Source: Rhodobacteraceae bacterium UBA6141
GTDB lineage: Bacteria > Pseudomonadota > Alphaproteobacteria > Rhodobacterales > Rhodobacteraceae
DNA: 34,698 nt
Assembly: GCA_002423245.1 (NCBI GenBank)
Contig: DIVD01000049.1
Span: 19,376-54,073 of the forward strand
Direction of reading: 5' to 3'
Part shown: piece after piece, positions 15,169 to 23,759 of the stretch
Position numbering within the stretch: the stretch's first letter is position 1
Layout of the letters: each line of letters begins with the position of its first letter
Notes under the pieces: generated by a model
Databases searched by the model: none
What the model saw: the letters and a program-made list of their open reading frames with translations, nothing else
What the model was told of the DNA's origin: nothing
Translations under genes and position numbers: made by a program

Positions 15169-16323
15169 ATGAGAAGTGATCGTGATTTTGGATTTACCGA
15201 CGAGCAGATGATGCTGCGCGAGTCCGTCCGGGACTTCGTGCGCAGGGAAATGCCCGACAGCTACGCGCGGCGTTGCGACCGTGAGAAGATTGCTCCGCTT
15301 GATGTCTTCGACAAGATGGCCGAACTTGGCTGGCTGGGGGTGGCCATTCCCGAGGAATATGGCGGCTCGGGCCTGGGCTTTGTCGAACTGGGCATCATTC
15401 AGGAAGAGCTTTCCTACGGGCTTCTGGAATTGGCCATCCTGTTCTACCGCGCCACTGTGCACGGGGCGCAATCGCTGATGACCTATGGCAGCGAGGCTCA
15501 GCGGCGCAAGTATCTGCCGCTGATTGCGGCGGGAAAGTTCAAGTCGTCGATGAGCCTGACCGAGCCCAATGCCGGTTCGGACGCGGCGGGGGTGCAGACC
15601 CGCGCGGTCCGCGACGGCGACGGCTTCGTGATCAACGGCGCCAAGGTGTTCAACTCGCAGGTGGACATCGCCGACCGCACGGTTCTGGTGACGCGGACCG
15701 ATCCCGCGGCAGCGCCCCACAAGGGCATCAGCCTGTTCTTCGTGGACCCCAAGAGCCCCGGCGTCACGATCGAGCGGCTCGATACCCTGTGTTTCCGCGC
15801 GGTCGGCACCAACCGCGTGACCTACGAGGATGTGCGCGTCAGCGAGGACGACCTTCTGGGCGAGCTTCACGGCGGCTGGAAGCACCTGATGACAAACCTC
15901 AACAAGGAGCGTTTCTCGCTTGCCGCGCAGGTCACCGGCGCGGCGCAGGCGGCGCTGGACTGCGCCCTGCAATACGCCAAGGACCGGGTGCAGTTCGGCA
16001 AGCCCATCGGCAAGTTCCAGGTGATCCAGCACAAGCTGGCCGACATGCAGATCGCCGTGCACACGGCCCGGACGCTGACCTACGATCTGGCCCGGCGGCT
16101 CGATGCCGGCATCGAGTGCCGAACGGAATCCTCGATGGCCAAGGTGTTCACCTCCGAGGCCTATTTCCGGGTGGCCGACGAGGGGATGCAGATCCTGGGC
16201 GGTTATTCCATGACCCCGGATTTCCAGATGGAGCGCCATTACCGCGATGCTCGCCTGATGCGGATCGGAGGCGGCTCCAGCGAGGTGCTGCGCAACTCGA
16301 TCGCGAAGGATTTGGGCCTGTGA
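15169..16323 (+). CDS. Acyl-CoA dehydrogenase family protein
   Basis: FAD-dependent dehydrogenase that introduces an alpha,beta double bond into an acyl-CoA; 384 residues, usual length. Family segments are PEEYGGSGLGFVELGIIQEE, the FAD/substrate loop SLTEPNAGSDAAGVQT, YAKDRVQFGKPIGKFQVIQHKLADM and a C-terminal MERHYRDARLMRIGGGSSEVLRN. Where medium- and short-chain enzymes have the catalytic Glu in YEGTS, this protein has glycine (IGGGSSE). The Glu of NKERFSLAAQ lies where isovaleryl-CoA and long-chain dehydrogenases have theirs, so a branched or long substrate is possible. AAGGAGG sits five bases before the ATG. An in-frame ATG at 15112 is rejected. The gene follows the TRAP genes by 122 bases but returns to strongly GC-rich codon use. 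Confidence 0.93.
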   Translation: MRSDRDFGFTDEQMMLRESVRDFVRREMPDSYARRCDREKIAPLDVFDKMAELGWLGVAIPEEYGGSGLGFVELGIIQEELSYGLLELAILFYRATVHGAQSLMTYGSEAQRRKYLPLIAAGKFKSSMSLTEPNAGSDAAGVQTRAVRDGDGFVINGAKVFNSQVDIADRTVLVTRTDPAAAPHKGISLFFVDPKSPGVTIERLDTLCFRAVGTNRVTYEDVRVSEDDLLGELHGGWKHLMTNLNKERFSLAAQVTGAAQAALDCALQYAKDRVQFGKPIGKFQVIQHKLADMQIAVHTARTLTYDLARRLDAGIECRTESSMAKVFTSEAYFRVADEGMQILGGYSMTPDFQMERHYRDARLMRIGGGSSEVLRNSIAKDLGL

Positions 16324-16404
16324 GGCCGGGTCACCGGGTTGCGCCCGACGCTGCGGCGCATCCACCCAGAAGGCCGTACCCTGCGACGTGGTTTTTTCCC
16401 CAGC

Positions 16405-16614
16405 GAGGAGGCCTTCACTCCTGCCATCCGGTGGCTCGCGGAGGATGCATCGGTCCGGTTCTGATGCCCGGATTTTGCAGATGTATTCGTAGGGCGTGAG
16501 GCCGCTCAGCGTCTAGAGTCTGCGGACGAAGTTGCAAGCTGCCAGGAAGTCGGCGAGGTGGACACGCAACTGATCGTGGCGGTCGTAGTGGAGGCGCTTG
16601 ATGGTTGCGTCCTT
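16405..16614 (-). pseudogene. Remnant of an IS481-family transposase (C-terminal piece)
   Basis: On the minus strand the bases translate as KDATIKRLHYDRHDQLRVHL, then ADFLAACNFVRRL, a stop (16513-16515), TLSGLTPYEYICKIRASEP and DRCIL. This is the well-known C-terminal end of IS481-type DDE transposases (usually ...TVKRYHYD...FLAAYNFVRRLKTLSGLTPYEY...). The in-frame TAG replaces the lysine before TLSG. After DRCIL a frameshift is needed to continue with a sequence resembling HQMPGL. Only about 65 codons survive, with no N-terminal or catalytic part and no clear terminal inverted repeats. It marks an old insertion between the acyl-CoA dehydrogenase and the Liv-type operon. Confidence 0.85.
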
Positions 16615-16680
16615 GCCACGCACGAAATCAAGCCGCCCGATCAAACGTCACTTCGGCATAGCTCCGGGATGGAACACCGC

Positions 16681-17403
16681 TCAGAGGCCGAGATACGCCT
16701 TGCGCACGAGGTCGCTATCCATCAGTTCCCGACCGCTGCCGCTGAGGACGATGCGCCCGTTCTCCATGACATAGGCATGCGCCGCGAGTTCAAGCGCCAT
16801 GTGCGCGTTCTGCTCCACGAGCAGCACCTCGGCCCCATTGCGCGAGATCGTCTCGATGATCTCGGCGATGGTGTCGACGACGGCGGGCGCGAGGCCGATC
16901 GTCGGCTCGTCGAGCATCACGAGGCGGGGCGCCGCCATCAGCGCGCGGCCCACGGCAAGCATCTGCTGCTGCCCGCCGCTGAGCGCGCGCGCGGGGGTGC
17001 CCAGCCTCTCCCGCAGCACCGGGAAATAGCCGAGCACGGTCTCGAAATCCGCTTCGATTGCCGCCCGGTCGCTGCGGATGTAGGCGCCGGTCATCAGGTT
17101 GTCGCGCACGCTCATCTGCGCGAACAGGCGCCGCCCCTCGGGAACGAGCGTGATGCCGCTCCGCACGGTCTCGGCCGGGGTGCGCCCGCCGATGTCTTTG
17201 CCGCAGAAGCGCACGCTCCCGCGATCGGGCACGAGCAGGCCGGCGATCGCCTTCATCAGCGTCGTCTTGCCGGCGCCGTTGGAGCCGACGATGCTGGTGA
17301 TCGCGCCGCGCCGGATCGCGAGCGACACGTCCTGCAGCGCCGGCACCCCATGGTAGCTGACGCACAGCCCTTCGACGGAGAGGATCGTGGTGTCTTCGCT
17401 CAT
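16681..17403 (-). CDS. Branched-chain amino acid-type ABC transporter ATPase (LivF-like)
   Basis: One of two cytoplasmic ATPases of a Liv-type importer, 240 residues. Walker A GSNGAGKTT is at residues 40-48, the signature LSGGQQQ at 141-147 and Walker B LVMLDE at 161-166. LVPEGRRLFAQMSVRDNL and LLVEQNAHMALELAAHAYVMENGRI-type segments mark the LivF subgroup. The ATG at 17403 overlaps the LivG-like stop by four bases (ATGA). It is the last gene of a seven-gene leftward operon. Liv-type systems in Rhodobacterales carry many substrates (amino acids, amides, aromatic acids), so leucine is not implied. Confidence 0.95.
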   Translation of the reverse strand: MSEDTTILSVEGLCVSYHGVPALQDVSLAIRRGAITSIVGSNGAGKTTLMKAIAGLLVPDRGSVRFCGKDIGGRTPAETVRSGITLVPEGRRLFAQMSVRDNLMTGAYIRSDRAAIEADFETVLGYFPVLRERLGTPARALSGGQQQMLAVGRALMAAPRLVMLDEPTIGLAPAVVDTIAEIIETISRNGAEVLLVEQNAHMALELAAHAYVMENGRIVLSGSGRELMDSDLVRKAYLGL

Positions 17404-18152
17404 CTCTTGCGTCCCAGATAGGCCTCGATCACCGCCTCGTTCCGGCTCACCTCCTCGGGCGAGCCCTCCGCGAGAAGGCGGCCGTAGTTGAGCACGATCA
17501 GACGGTCGCAGGCCCGCATCACCGCCCGCATGTTGTGCTCGACAAGCAGGATGGTCAGGCCGTGCGCCGTGCGAAGCCTCTCGAAGAGGTCGAGCGCGGC
17601 ACCGACCTCGGCCCCCTGCAGCCCGGTAAGCGGCTCGTCGAGGCACAGGATCCGCGGCTCTGCCGCAAGGGCGATGGCGATGCTCAGCATCCGCTGGAGG
17701 CCGTGCGGCAGGTTGCCGGCGATCGTGTCCAGATGGTCGGCAAGGCCGGTCATCGCCGCCACCTCGCGGACCTTCTCCATGCGCTTCTCGTGGCCGCGCT
17801 GGCGATGAGAGGCGCCGACGAGGATGTTGTCCACAACGCTCATCTCGCTGAGGAGGCTGTCGTGCTGGAACGTGCGCACGAGGCCCATGCGGCTGATCGT
17901 CGTGGCGCTCGCGCCGGTCACGTCGCGCCCCATCACGACGAGACGCCCGCCGCTCGGACGGATGAAGCCGCTGATGAGGTTGAAGGTGGTGCTCTTGCCG
18001 GCGCCGTTCGGGCCGATGAGGCCGAGGATCTCGCCCGCGCGCAGCTCGAAGGAGAAGTCGCTGACGGCGGTCAGCCCGCCGAAACGCCGCTCCAGCCGCT
18101 CGGCGCGCAGGATCACCTCGCCGCCGGTGACGGTGCTTGCCTCCCCGTTCAT
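17400..18152 (-). CDS. Branched-chain amino acid-type ABC transporter ATPase (LivG-like)
   Basis: Second ATPase of the Liv-type importer, 250 residues. Walker A GPNGAGKST is at residues 47-55, followed by the LivG-type FNLISGFIRPSGG and GLVRTFQH. The signature motif is atypical (NLPHGLQRMLSIA) but within the variation of LivG proteins; Walker B is ILCLDEPLTGL and the H-loop lies in LLVEHNM. The ATG at 18152 is set by a four-base overlap with the upstream permease stop. Confidence 0.95.
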   Translation of the reverse strand: MNGEASTVTGGEVILRAERLERRFGGLTAVSDFSFELRAGEILGLIGPNGAGKSTTFNLISGFIRPSGGRLVVMGRDVTGASATTISRMGLVRTFQHDSLLSEMSVVDNILVGASHRQRGHEKRMEKVREVAAMTGLADHLDTIAGNLPHGLQRMLSIAIALAAEPRILCLDEPLTGLQGAEVGAALDLFERLRTAHGLTILLVEHNMRAVMRACDRLIVLNYGRLLAEGSPEEVSRNEAVIEAYLGRKR

Positions 18153-19078
18153 CGCGCGCCCCCCCTGACGAGGCCGCGGACCCGCCCGGCCAGCCCGATG
18201 AGCCCGCCGGGGAAGGCGAGCAGGGCGACCACGATGACCGCGCCGTAGAAGATGTTCTCCCAGGCGGAAATCCCGGCCACCCGTTGCCCGACGAGGGTCA
18301 GCACCGCCGCCCCGACGACCGGCCCCATCGGGTGCCCCTCGCCGCCGATCTTGACATAGGCAAGCGCGAGGATTGCCACGAAATAGCTGAAGTCGGACGG
18401 CGCGATCACGTTGTTCGCATAGGCGTGGAGCCCGCCGGCGAGCCCGACCGCCGCCGCCGCGATGACGACGCACAGCACCTTCAGGAAGACGACGTTGAGC
18501 CCGACCGAACGCGGGATCGCGTCGTTGTTCCTGATCGCCTTGAACAGGCGGCCGAGGTCGCTGCGCTCGACCCCGTAGAGAGCGAACAGCGCGGCGGCGA
18601 GGAGCGCGGCAGCGAAGGCGGGATAGTGCGCGTCGATCGCCATCGGGGGGAACATGCCGACAAGGCCGGAATTACCGCCGATCACGTTGATCTGCGTGTA
18701 GATGAGGCGGACGACCTCTGTAAACGCGAAGGAGACCAGCAGGAAGTACGGACCCTTGGTGCGCAGCGTCACCCAGCCGAACAGCGCGCTGAGCAGGGCC
18801 GCCACCAGCGGCGCGAGCAGGAGGGTCAACCAGAAGGGCCAGCCGAGGAGGACCGCACAGATCGACGTCGTGTAGGCGCCCACGCCGAAAAAGGCCGCGG
18901 TGGCGATGTTGAGCTCGCCGATCTGCAGCACGAAGCGCAGCGCCGCGGCGAGCACGGCATTCGTCAGGATCCAGACGACGAGCGAGGCGTGATAGGGGTT
19001 CGTCGCCAGAAGCGCGAACAGAACGGCTGCGACGGCAAGGGCCACGCAGGCCCAGACGCCGGGCGATCTAATCTGCAT
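18149..19078 (-). CDS. Branched-chain amino acid-type ABC transporter permease (LivM-like)
   Basis: Inner-membrane permease of the Liv-type system, 309 residues with eight to ten hydrophobic segments. Family segments are LQIGELNIATAAFFGVGAYT, RTKGPYFLLVSFAF, RSDLGRLFKAIRNND and KIGGEGHPMGPVVGAA. The start MQIRSPG at 19078 overlaps the LivH-like stop by 11 bases; an open frame continues to 19174 but would overlap the LivH gene far more. It works with LivH as a heterodimeric channel. Confidence 0.94.
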   Translation of the reverse strand: MQIRSPGVWACVALAVAAVLFALLATNPYHASLVVWILTNAVLAAALRFVLQIGELNIATAAFFGVGAYTTSICAVLLGWPFWLTLLLAPLVAALLSALFGWVTLRTKGPYFLLVSFAFTEVVRLIYTQINVIGGNSGLVGMFPPMAIDAHYPAFAAALLAAALFALYGVERSDLGRLFKAIRNNDAIPRSVGLNVVFLKVLCVVIAAAAVGLAGGLHAYANNVIAPSDFSYFVAILALAYVKIGGEGHPMGPVVGAAVLTLVGQRVAGISAWENIFYGAVIVVALLAFPGGLIGLAGRVRGLVRGGAR

Positions 19079-19949
19079 TTCCGAGTATTCCCTGGGGGCG
19101 CACGAGCAGGAAGGCGATGACCAGAATGAACATCGCCAATGTCGCGGTGGAGGGGTCGAAGAAGTAGCCGCCAACGCTCTCGACCATGCCGATGAAGAGG
19201 CCGCCGACGATGGCGCCGGCGACGCTGCCGAGCCCGCCGATGATGATGATGATGAACGCCTTGATCAGGAACTCGTCGCCGCTGACGGTGGTCACCGCGT
19301 TGATCGGCGCCATCAGGACGCCCGCGCAGGCGGCGAGCGCGGCACCGATCAGGAAGCCCGAGAGCGCGACGCGGCGGTAGGGCATCCCTTGCAACATCGC
19401 CGCCTCCTGGTCCTGGGCCACCGCGCGCAGCGCGAGGCCGAGGCGCGTGCGCTCGATGAGCAGATAGAGGCCGCCCGTCACGACGATGGCGATGATCACC
19501 AGCGCGAGGCGCTGCTCCGTCAGCCTGGCGCCAAAGATGTTGATGGTGTCTGGCAGGACCTGCGGCACCGAGCGCGGCGCCCCGCCGTAGATCGCAAGAT
19601 AGATCCCGTTGAGGACGAGAAGCAGCCCGATCGACAGAATGAACGAGCCATTGAGGTCCTTCAGCACGTACTGGAAGCCGAAGCTGAAGACGACCGCGCC
19701 GATGCACAGCACGACGGCGAACGCGGCGATGGCCGCCAGAAGATAGCTCGCCGGGAGCGACAGCCCGAGCGTGGCCGTCGCGAAGGGCATCACCGAGGTC
19801 ACGACCAGCGCGGCCGCGGTGAAGAAGGCGCCATGCGCAAAGTTCACGATCTTCATCACGCCGAAGATGAGCGTCAGGCCGAGCGCGAACAGCACATAGA
19901 CCGAGCCGATCTGCAGCGTGTTGGCCAGGAGTTGGACGAAGACTTCCAT
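19068..19949 (-). CDS. Branched-chain amino acid-type ABC transporter permease (LivH-like)
   Basis: First permease of the Liv-type system, 293 residues, usual length. It begins MEVFVQLLANTLQIGSVYVL; LTLIFGVMKIVNFAHGAFF and ALRAVAQDQEAAMLQGMPYRR are LivH signatures, and a glycine-rich IIIIIGGLGSVAGAIVGG lies near the C-terminus. The gene lies 54 bases after the binding-protein stop in the same leftward operon. Confidence 0.95.
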   Translation of the reverse strand: MEVFVQLLANTLQIGSVYVLFALGLTLIFGVMKIVNFAHGAFFTAAALVVTSVMPFATATLGLSLPASYLLAAIAAFAVVLCIGAVVFSFGFQYVLKDLNGSFILSIGLLLVLNGIYLAIYGGAPRSVPQVLPDTINIFGARLTEQRLALVIIAIVVTGGLYLLIERTRLGLALRAVAQDQEAAMLQGMPYRRVALSGFLIGAALAACAGVLMAPINAVTTVSGDEFLIKAFIIIIIGGLGSVAGAIVGGLFIGMVESVGGYFFDPSTATLAMFILVIAFLLVRPQGILGNAD

Positions 19950-20003
19950 TGCACCTGCATCCGGGTGCCGCAGGCGGCGAGGCGCGCCTGCGGCCCCGGC
20001 CTT

Positions 20004-21230
20004 TCACTTGTTCAGCAGCGCCTCGAGCTCTGCAGGGTTGGTCCGCGTCAACTCGACCGGCTTGCCGTCCTTGACCTGCGTGACGATCACCGGGAGGAGC
20101 ATCTGCTGGGGATAGCCGTACAACGCCTCGCCGCCGAAGCCGGACGGGCCATAGGAGGACTCGAAGCGCACCGTCGGAAGAGCGTCCTTCACCTTTGCCG
20201 GATCGACGCTGTCCGCGGCCTTGATCGCGGCTTGCAGGGCCATGACCGCGTCGTAGGACGAAATGGTGATGCCGTTCAGCGGCTCGCCGATCGCCTCGCG
20301 CGCGCCGGCGTTCAGCTCGCGCTGCACCTCGGTCGCCGTCGGGCCGTCGAAATCGGCGGAGGCGCCGAGATAGGCGTCCTCGGCCGCCTCCCCGGCGACC
20401 GCCGTCAGCGCGTCAACGGATGTGCCGGCCGACATGACCTTCACGCCATCCCAGCCGAGCACGTCCAGTTCCTTCAGGATCGCCCCCACATCCCCGGGCG
20501 GCGCCGCGGAGAAATCGACGACGTCCGGATCAAGCGAGGCGATCTTTGTGGCGATCGGCTGGAACTCGGTCGTGCCGCGCTCGTACCAGTCGCTCGCGAG
20601 CATCTCGACCCCGAGGCTCTTCCAGGTCTCGATCGCCAGCGGCTCCAGTTCCTGTCCGGTGGCATCGTTCGGACTGATGAGAACGGCGGTCTTCACGTCA
20701 GGGTGCTGCTCCTTCACGAAGGTGTAGAACGGCTCCAGAATCTCGAACGGGGTGTTCATCTGGGTGAAGGTATAGGGAAAATCCGGTCCCTTCACGCTCT
20801 TGCCCCAGGCGGTATTGAACAGGATCACGCCCTGACGCTCGGTCAGCGCCTGCATGGCGCGCACAGGCGCCGTGCCGATGGCGCCGACGACGAATTTCAC
20901 GCCGTCACGGCTCAGCATCGTCTGGGCAGCGCGCGCGCCCTCCGTGGCGCTGTACTTGTTGTCATAGGCAACAATGTCGAGCATGTAGGTCTCGCCCCCG
21001 GCAGAGAGGCCGCCTTCGGCGTTGATGCGCTCCGCCGCCTGCTCGGCAGCCCATTCCATGCCGAGTCCCCAGGTGGCGGCCGCGCCCGACATTGGCGCCG
21101 AAATGCCGAGCTTCAGCGTCTCCTGCGCCGCGGCACCCTGCGCGAGCAGAATCGACAGCGCCGCCAACCCGAGCAGGCGAACCGGCCCCGGCCTGCGCAT
21201 TCCGGACTGACTATGTGATCTTCCGTGCAT
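20004..21230 (-). CDS. Liv-type periplasmic substrate-binding protein
   Basis: Receptor of the Liv-type importer (periplasmic binding protein type 1 fold), 408 residues. A signal peptide with a hydrophobic core at about residues 18-30 ends at AAA/QETLK (cleavage near 35). The mature start LKLGISAPMSGAAATWGLGMEWAAE, the DNKYSATEGARAAQTML segment and GVKFVVGAIGTAPVRAMQ are typical of this group. GGGAGG lies upstream of the ATG at 21230; ATG at 21200 would give a shorter but still functional-looking signal peptide. It sits between the dehydrogenase and permease genes, so uptake and metabolism are probably co-expressed. Ligand unknown. Confidence 0.93.
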   Translation of the reverse strand: MHGRSHSQSGMRRPGPVRLLGLAALSILLAQGAAAQETLKLGISAPMSGAAATWGLGMEWAAEQAAERINAEGGLSAGGETYMLDIVAYDNKYSATEGARAAQTMLSRDGVKFVVGAIGTAPVRAMQALTERQGVILFNTAWGKSVKGPDFPYTFTQMNTPFEILEPFYTFVKEQHPDVKTAVLISPNDATGQELEPLAIETWKSLGVEMLASDWYERGTTEFQPIATKIASLDPDVVDFSAAPPGDVGAILKELDVLGWDGVKVMSAGTSVDALTAVAGEAAEDAYLGASADFDGPTATEVQRELNAGAREAIGEPLNGITISSYDAVMALQAAIKAADSVDPAKVKDALPTVRFESSYGPSGFGGEALYGYPQQMLLPVIVTQVKDGKPVELTRTNPAELEALLNK

Positions 21231-21300
21231 TGATTTCGTCCTCCCATGTTGTCGTCTCGTCGTCGGTAGCGGATCCTCCTCGCACGGGAACCGCTGCGGC

Positions 21301-22074
21301 CTAGAGAATGGCCACGAGTCCTCCCGTCACCGGCAGCAGCACTCCCGTCAGATAGTCGGCGTCCGGGCCGACGAGAAATCCGACGGCACCGGCAATGTCC
21401 TCGGGCCGGCCGAGCCGCTTCAGCAGCGTACGCGCCGTGTAGGCCTCGACCATTGCCGAGGGCGCGTTGTCCATGACGGATGTCCGGATGAGGCCGGGCA
21501 CCACGGCGTTGACCCGCACTGCCGGCGCAAGCTCGATGGCGAGCGAGCGCGTCAGCGAGGCGACGGCGGCCTTGGCCGCGGCGTATTCCGGCTGATCGCC
21601 GTCGCCCGCATAAGTGATCGACGCGAAATTGACGATCGCACCGCGACCGGCGTCCAGCATGGACGGGGCGACGGCGTTGACCATCCAGAACAGCGGCTTG
21701 AGGTTGAGATCGAAGGTCGCGTCGAAACGCTCCTCGCTCATGCCGACCAGCGGCTCGACCAGCGCGCCGCCACGGATCCCGCCGACGACGTTCACCAGGA
21801 TGTCCGGCGAGCCTACAGCGCCCCGGAAGGCGACGAGCGCCTCCCGCACCTCATCCTGCCGCCGCGCGTCCGCGCGGACGGCGTGGATTGCCGTGTCCGG
21901 ATGGCGCGCGGTGATCGCCTCGCAGCCCGAGGCGAGCCGGTTGCCCGAGATGTCCGTGAGCGCGAGGCTCGCCCCGTCGGCCGCCAGGCGCAGGGCGATC
22001 GCCCGCCCCATCGGCCCCCCCGCCCCGGTGACGAGCGCCACGCGGCCGGCGAGTGGCCCCCCTGCGGACCTCAT
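21301..22074 (-). CDS. Short-chain dehydrogenase/reductase (SDR) family oxidoreductase
   Basis: Classical SDR of 257 residues using NAD(P)(H). The cofactor motif TGAGGPMG is at residues 16-23, an aspartate after beta-strand 2 (LALTDIS, residues 38-44) suggests NAD(H) preference, and NVVGG replaces the common NNAG. The catalytic set is S152 in NFASITYAG and Y164-K168 in YAAAK. The C-terminus LTGVLLPVTGGLVAIL resembles the usual VDGG tail with threonine in place of aspartate. The ATG at 22074 overlaps the CoA ligase stop by four bases. Substrate not readable; the neighbours suggest a hydroxyacyl-CoA or an alcohol derived from the imported compound. Confidence 0.92.
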   Translation of the reverse strand: MRSAGGPLAGRVALVTGAGGPMGRAIALRLAADGASLALTDISGNRLASGCEAITARHPDTAIHAVRADARRQDEVREALVAFRGAVGSPDILVNVVGGIRGGALVEPLVGMSEERFDATFDLNLKPLFWMVNAVAPSMLDAGRGAIVNFASITYAGDGDQPEYAAAKAAVASLTRSLAIELAPAVRVNAVVPGLIRTSVMDNAPSAMVEAYTARTLLKRLGRPEDIAGAVGFLVGPDADYLTGVLLPVTGGLVAIL

Positions 22075-23618
22075 GGCGTCATCTCCGTCATCCGCCCCTC
22101 GGCGACCCAGTCGCGCAGGGTGCGCTTGAGGATCTTGCCGGTGGGGCCGTGCGGCATCTCCTCCACCGTGAACAGCCGGCGCGGCACCTTGTAGGCCGCC
22201 AGGTTCTCGCGGCAGAATGCGAGCAGCCCGGCGGGGTCAAGCGATCGGCCGGCCCGGGGGATGAGGACCGCGGCGGGGATCTCTCCCTTCACGGGGTCGG
22301 GCACGCCGATCACCGCACACACGCCGATGTCCGGGTGGCGGAACAGAAGATCCTCAACCTCGAGCGGATAGATGTTGTAGCCGCCGGCAATGATCACGTC
22401 CTTCTTGCGGTCGACAATGAACAGGTAGCCGTCCTCGTCGAGATAGCCGATGTCGCCGCTCAGCCAGCCATCGCCAGAGAAGCTCGCGGCGGTCGTCTCC
22501 TCGTCGCCCCAGTAGCCCGCGCCGACGATGTCGCCCTTCACCCGCACCTCGCCGGTCTCGCCGGGTGGCAGCGGCGCCCCGGCCTCATCGACGATGGAGA
22601 CGCGCGTGGCACCGAGAGGCACGCCCGCCGAGCCGCGCTTTCGCACGCCCACGAGCGGTTGCGCGGTGGCACCGCCACAGACCTCGGTCGCTCCGTAGAG
22701 CTCGAGAATTGGTACCCCGGTCGTCTCCTCGAATTGCGTCAGGATCTCCGGAGAGACGGGAGCCCCGGCCGCCACGCCGAGGCGCATCGAGGACAGGTCA
22801 TGCCGGCGCGGATCGAACTCGCGCAGCATGTAGAGGAACATCGTCGGGGCGCCGGCCATGTAGGTCGCCCGGTGCCTGGTGATCGCGTCGAGCACCTTGT
22901 GCGTATCCCACCGCTCGATCATCACAAGGCGGGCGCCGTTGTAGACCGCGCCGTTCACCATGACCGTGGCGCCGAAGTTGTTGAACACAGGCAGCGCGCA
23001 CAGGAACACCTCGCGATCCCAGCCAAAGCCCGCGTGGACCGCCATGTCGCGCAGCGTCGTGGTGATGCTGCGCTGCGTCTGAACGGCGCCCTTGGGCGCG
23101 CCCGTGGTGCCCGAGGTGAAGAACAGCGCCGCCGGATCGCCCGGGCGCAGCGGCAGCGGCGCGCAGTCGGCGCGGGCCGAGGCGAGGGCCGCGTCGAGCG
23201 GAAGGGCGCCTTCGACGCTGCCACCGGTGACAAGGATCGTCACCTCGCAGCCGGCCTCCCGGCGCGCACGGACGGCCTCGGCCGCCGTCTGCCTGTCCGC
23301 GACCATCACGCGCATCCGCGTCCGCTCCAGCATGGGACGAACCTCATGCGCCCGGTTCATGCCCGAGATCGGAGCGGCGATGGCGCCGATCTTCTGGCAG
23401 GCGAAGTAGCCGACGCTCAGAAACGGGCAACTCGGCAGATAAAGGCCCACGACATCGCCGCGCCCGATGCCGTGTTCGAGGAACACGTTGGCGAGCCGAC
23501 CCGACAGCGCGTCGAAGTCGCCGAATGTTGTCTCGCCGCTGTCACTGATCAGGAAGGGCCGGTCCCGCAACAGCCCCGCTGCCGTTTCCAGGCATCGTGC
23601 CAGCGATGTCACGGTCAT
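22071..23618 (-). CDS. Acyl-CoA synthetase (AMP-forming) / acid-CoA ligase
   Basis: ANL-superfamily adenylating enzyme that activates a carboxylic acid with ATP and joins it to CoA; 515 residues. The AMP-binding P-loop FFTSGTTGAPKGAV, the LYGATEVCGG (A5-type) motif, the hinge region SGDIGYLDEDGYLFIVDRKKD and the C-terminal lysine motif PTGKILKR are all present. The start at 23618 is the only full-length ATG. It is the first gene of a seven-gene leftward operon (ligase, dehydrogenase, binding protein, two permeases, two ATPases), suggesting that the transporter imports the acid it activates. An acid in the fatty or aromatic class is possible. Confidence 0.93.
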   Translation of the reverse strand: MTVTSLARCLETAAGLLRDRPFLISDSGETTFGDFDALSGRLANVFLEHGIGRGDVVGLYLPSCPFLSVGYFACQKIGAIAAPISGMNRAHEVRPMLERTRMRVMVADRQTAAEAVRARREAGCEVTILVTGGSVEGALPLDAALASARADCAPLPLRPGDPAALFFTSGTTGAPKGAVQTQRSITTTLRDMAVHAGFGWDREVFLCALPVFNNFGATVMVNGAVYNGARLVMIERWDTHKVLDAITRHRATYMAGAPTMFLYMLREFDPRRHDLSSMRLGVAAGAPVSPEILTQFEETTGVPILELYGATEVCGGATAQPLVGVRKRGSAGVPLGATRVSIVDEAGAPLPPGETGEVRVKGDIVGAGYWGDEETTAASFSGDGWLSGDIGYLDEDGYLFIVDRKKDVIIAGGYNIYPLEVEDLLFRHPDIGVCAVIGVPDPVKGEIPAAVLIPRAGRSLDPAGLLAFCRENLAAYKVPRRLFTVEEMPHGPTGKILKRTLRDWVAEGRMTEMTP

Positions 23619-23730
23619 CTGTCCCGCCCAGCACAGCGCCTGCCTGGGCCATGGCTCGAGTGACCGTGATGATCGATGGCGAGATCAGGCATCACTTTTC
23701 AACTTTCGGATAACCATTTTTTATGACTGA

Positions 23731-23759
23731 AACTATTGGCCGCGCTGCTTCGATGTCAA
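23731..23759 (-). promoter_or_regulatory. Candidate sigma-70-type promoter for the CoA ligase/Liv operon
   Basis: On the minus strand TTGACA (23759-23754) is followed after 17 bases by ATAGTT (23736-23731), about 110 bases before the ligase ATG. The -35 box is perfect and the -10 box weak. The leader between it and the gene is unusually AT-rich for this window. Confidence 0.45.
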
